Assembly: GCA_963822175.1 (NCBI GenBank)
Contig: CAWGGJ010000006.1
Location: forward strand, 62,001 to 126,000
Length of the DNA stretch: 64,000 bases
Direction of reading: 5' to 3'
Source of the DNA: FEB-25 sp963822175
GTDB taxonomy: Bacteria > Chloroflexota > Anaerolineae > Anaerolineales > UBA4823
The position numbers and the translations under genes were made by a program. Below are positions 61,980-64,000 of the stretch, piece by piece; position 1 is the first letter of the stretch; each line of letters begins with the position of its first letter. The notes beneath the pieces were generated by a model. The model was not told where the DNA came from, ran no database searches, and saw nothing but the letters and a program-made list of their open reading frames with translations.

Positions 61980-62158
61980 GCAGTGCAACATTGGAAAATC
62001 CCCAGCCGGTAATTGGTGTTAATTTCGCCATCTTGAAGGATGGGAAAGTACAGTTCACCCAACACAGGGATTTCGAAGCCTGGTGCCTGCCAGGGGGTGA
62101 AGGGAAAGCCGGAGAACCCTTGACCCTGGTTGCCATACGGAAAGCCGGTGAAAGTTGA
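61976..62158 (+). pseudogene. Truncated Nudix hydrolase
   Basis: This 60-residue frame starts at TTG, overlapping the EamA stop. It shows the entry strand IGVNFAILKDGKVQFTQH and most of the Nudix box: GGEGKAGEPLTLVAIR keeps G-x5-E-x7-R. The following E-U-x-E-E is missing; the frame reads KAGES and stops. A full Nudix protein needs about 80 more residues, and no frame downstream continues the motif before ftsK. It is therefore a 3'-deleted remnant. Confidence 0.65.
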
Positions 62159-62213
62159 TGTATACTAGTGGCCAAGAACGATCCAAATCCAAAGCCAGGT
62201 GTTTTAACCGACA

Positions 62214-64000
62214 ATGACCAGTCGAAAAGGTAACACCTCGAATCCCACCCCGAGACAGCCTGTACCACCCCGGGAATTTGAACACAACAGCCAGGATGGT
62301 GTTGGACCCACCTCCCGTATTGAACGTTTATCCTGGGACGTGGTTGGAGTGTTATTACTGGCCACCGCCCTGATCACGCTGATTGCATTGGTGATGCCTG
62401 AGCTGACTGGTGGCATATTGATCAATGTTTGGCGTAAGTTTATCCGCCAGGCATTTGGTTATGGTGCATTCCTGGTGGTGATTGCCAGCGCTCTCGCCGG
62501 GCTGATGATCCTGCGCATACGGGCGAATCAACCAGGCCTCTCAAGTGAAGAACAGGCGGATTCCAACTCTAAAGTACCCTGGGGACGGATGATTGCCCTG
62601 GAAATGGCGGCTTTCTCCATCCTGGCATTCCTTGCTGTTTTGGGTGGAAGAGTGGTTGAGCGAGCCGAACTCGGATTGGATGGCGGCTACGTTGGCTGGG
62701 GCCTGGCTGAGCTGGTGGGGCAGGTATTTAGCCGCATCGGCCTGACCAGTAATAGCTGGGTGATGTTGGTTGCGGGGTTGATCACCGTGCTCCTGCTTGT
62801 GTATGGGTTGGGATTGGTCACGCCATTGGCCAAATTTCTACAGAAATTATCGACCCCCAAACCCACCCCGCCAGTGGTGAATGAGCCGATCGTCAGTGTT
62901 GCACCCACCGCCTCCCAGACTGGATCTGTGAGAGCAAGCGCTGAAAAAAGAAAACGCCGCCCGTACGTCCCGCAAGAATTCCGAAAAAGGTTGGAATCCT
63001 CAAATGCGCCGGCAAAAAATCTTCCCCTACCGCCGCGTGATGAACACCTGCCATCCCTGGAGCTGCTGGTCAGGGACCAGCTGGACCGCCCGGATGAACG
63101 CAACATCAACCAAACGGCCGGGATGATCGAAAAATCGCTGGCCGAGTTTGGCATCCCTGCCAAGGTGGTGGGATTCCGGGTTGGACCAACGGTGACCCAA
63201 TTTGCAGTTGAGCCCGGTTTCGTGGAAAAAGGTGCCTCCGAAGAAGAGCAAGCCAACCGCATCAAGGTGCGCGTGGCCCAAATTGCCGGCCTGCGGCGCG
63301 ACCTGGCGCTGGCATTAGCTGCTGAGCGCTTGCGGATCGAAGCACCTGTGCCAGGACGCCCCTATGTGGGTATTGAAGTGCCCAATACCCGCACCAGCAT
63401 GGTGCGGCTGCGCTCCATCCTCGAGACGGAGGCTTTTTACAAGATCGGTTCGCCATTGGCAGTTGCCCTGGGGCGGGATGTCTCAGGTCTGCCAGTGGTT
63501 GCGGACCTGAGCACCATGCCGCACCTGTTGATCGCCGGTACGACCGGTTCCGGGAAATCCGTGTGTATTGCAGCCCTGACCACCTGCCTGGTGATGAACA
63601 ATACTCCGGAAGACCTGCGCCTGGTGATGATCGATCCCAAGATGGTTGAGCTGGTGCGCTTTAATGGCTTGCCGCATATGTTTGGCAAGGTTGAGACCGA
63701 TATTCAGCGCATCCTGGGTGTGTTACGCTGGGTAGTGACTGAAATGGACCGGCGCTATAAGCTTTTGGAGGAGATTCATGCCCGCAATATCGATTCTTAT
63801 AATCGAAAAGCGCGCCGACATAAAGGTTTTGAACCCCTGCCGCGCATCGTGGTCCTGCTGGACGAGCTGGCTGACCTGATGATGACCGCCCCTGACCAGA
63901 CCGAGCCCATGCTTATCCGCCTGGCACAGCTGGCACGGGCGACCGGGATCCACCTGGTGGTGGCCACCCAACGCCCAAGCACCGATGTGGTCACTGGGCT
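62214..64000 (+). CDS. ftsK: FtsK/SpoIIIE-family DNA translocase, N-terminal part (3' end outside window)
   Basis: It starts at ATG 62214, the first start after an in-frame TAA at 62205, and runs past the window end (about 595 residues visible). N-terminal membrane domain with four helices: VVGVLLLATALITLIALVM, YGAFLVVIASALAGLMIL, MIALEMAAFSILAFLAVL and SWVMLVAGLITVLLLVYGL. Linker about residues 220-280. Motor domain: VGPTVTQFAVEPG, Walker A AGTTGSGKSVCI (about residues 441-452), LVMIDPKMVELVRFNGLPHM, and Walker B RIVVLLDELADLMM. It pumps DNA through the division septum. Confidence 0.95.
   Translation, partial: MTSRKGNTSNPTPRQPVPPREFEHNSQDGVGPTSRIERLSWDVVGVLLLATALITLIALVMPELTGGILINVWRKFIRQAFGYGAFLVVIASALAGLMILRIRANQPGLSSEEQADSNSKVPWGRMIALEMAAFSILAFLAVLGGRVVERAELGLDGGYVGWGLAELVGQVFSRIGLTSNSWVMLVAGLITVLLLVYGLGLVTPLAKFLQKLSTPKPTPPVVNEPIVSVAPTASQTGSVRASAEKRKRRPYVPQEFRKRLESSNAPAKNLPLPPRDEHLPSLELLVRDQLDRPDERNINQTAGMIEKSLAEFGIPAKVVGFRVGPTVTQFAVEPGFVEKGASEEEQANRIKVRVAQIAGLRRDLALALAAERLRIEAPVPGRPYVGIEVPNTRTSMVRLRSILETEAFYKIGSPLAVALGRDVSGLPVVADLSTMPHLLIAGTTGSGKSVCIAALTTCLVMNNTPEDLRLVMIDPKMVELVRFNGLPHMFGKVETDIQRILGVLRWVVTEMDRRYKLLEEIHARNIDSYNRKARRHKGFEPLPRIVVLLDELADLMMTAPDQTEPMLIRLAQLARATGIHLVVATQRPSTDVVTG

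Noticed and set aside
62687..63994. Several minus-strand frames over the ftsK region
   Set aside because: The plus strand reads continuously from 62214 to the window end with FtsK motifs; the minus frames are shadows.
1..64000. tRNA, rRNA or CRISPR features
   Set aside because: I scanned for TPsiC-loop-like GTTCNANTC sequences in tRNA context, rRNA-like stretches and regularly spaced direct repeats. None was convincing, though a covariance-model search was not possible.

Overview
The window looks like a piece of a Chloroflexota chromosome, probably Anaerolineae-like. The reasons are the Tad/Flp pilus cluster order, secreted repeat proteins ending in a YLPI-type tail, an isoleucine T-box in front of a variant class I ileS, and a GxxExxY cassette. 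This placement is inferred from gene content only. No rRNA, tRNA, CRISPR array or complete insertion sequence was seen.

Layout. 1-8.5 kb holds a Tad pilus operon (tadG-like end, cpaB, cpaE, tadB, tadC, a membrane TPR-LysM protein, tadA/cpaF), followed by a cell-wall amidase. 9.8-18.2 kb (minus strand) holds aspA, a lipoprotein, a cold-shock gene with a long leader, an alanyl-tRNA editing protein, glnA, a zinc-ribbon protein, a GNAT and a transthyretin/papain-like fusion. 18.3-23.3 kb (plus) is an ABC-2 exporter (ATPase and two permeases) plus an S15 hydrolase, with a broken GxxExxY cassette between the permeases. 23.3-34.4 kb (minus) holds a phosphotransferase, a GNAT, two tandem LCP genes, an S10 carboxypeptidase, a frameshifted ClbS-like gene, and a four-gene CPBP/B3-B4/MFS/MBL operon. 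34.5-40.8 kb (plus) holds a small membrane protein, asnA behind an attenuator-like leader, a candidate orphan transcript, and T-box-controlled ileS broken by three frameshifts. 40.9-48.7 kb (minus) holds a giant secreted subtilisin/beta-helix/kelch/propeller gene broken at three points, an MBL hydrolase and a putative nuclease. 48.9-53.9 kb (plus) holds mtnP, a SEDS-PBP fusion and a PadR/HAAS pair. 54-58.3 kb (minus) holds a glutamate-cysteine-ligase-like/M20 fusion with an aminotransferase. 58.4-64 kb holds a lipoprotein, a ferredoxin, nickel superoxide dismutase with its protease, an EamA transporter, a Nudix remnant and the start of ftsK.

How the genes work together. Nitrogen and amino-acid genes recur: aspA, glnA, asnA, ileS, alanyl-tRNA editing, free-standing B3/B4, and peptidases of S8, S10, S15 and M20 families. 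This fits a peptide- and amino-acid-using heterotroph. Envelope functions form a second theme (Tad pilus, amidase, LCP pair, SEDS-PBP, FtsK).

The most unusual items are: (1) a single-chain SEDS glycosyltransferase fused to a penicillin-binding domain that has lost its SxxK and KTG motifs; (2) a glutamate-cysteine-ligase-like/M20 fusion next to an aminotransferase, with no recognised pathway; (3) a secreted protease with one beta-propeller nested in a beta-helix and another nested in an Ig-like domain; (4) a GxxExxY cassette with inverted CGCAGAT-rich ends inside an exporter operon. At least eight genuine-looking single-base frame breaks occur in the window, including three in essential ileS, so part of the disruption may be consensus error.
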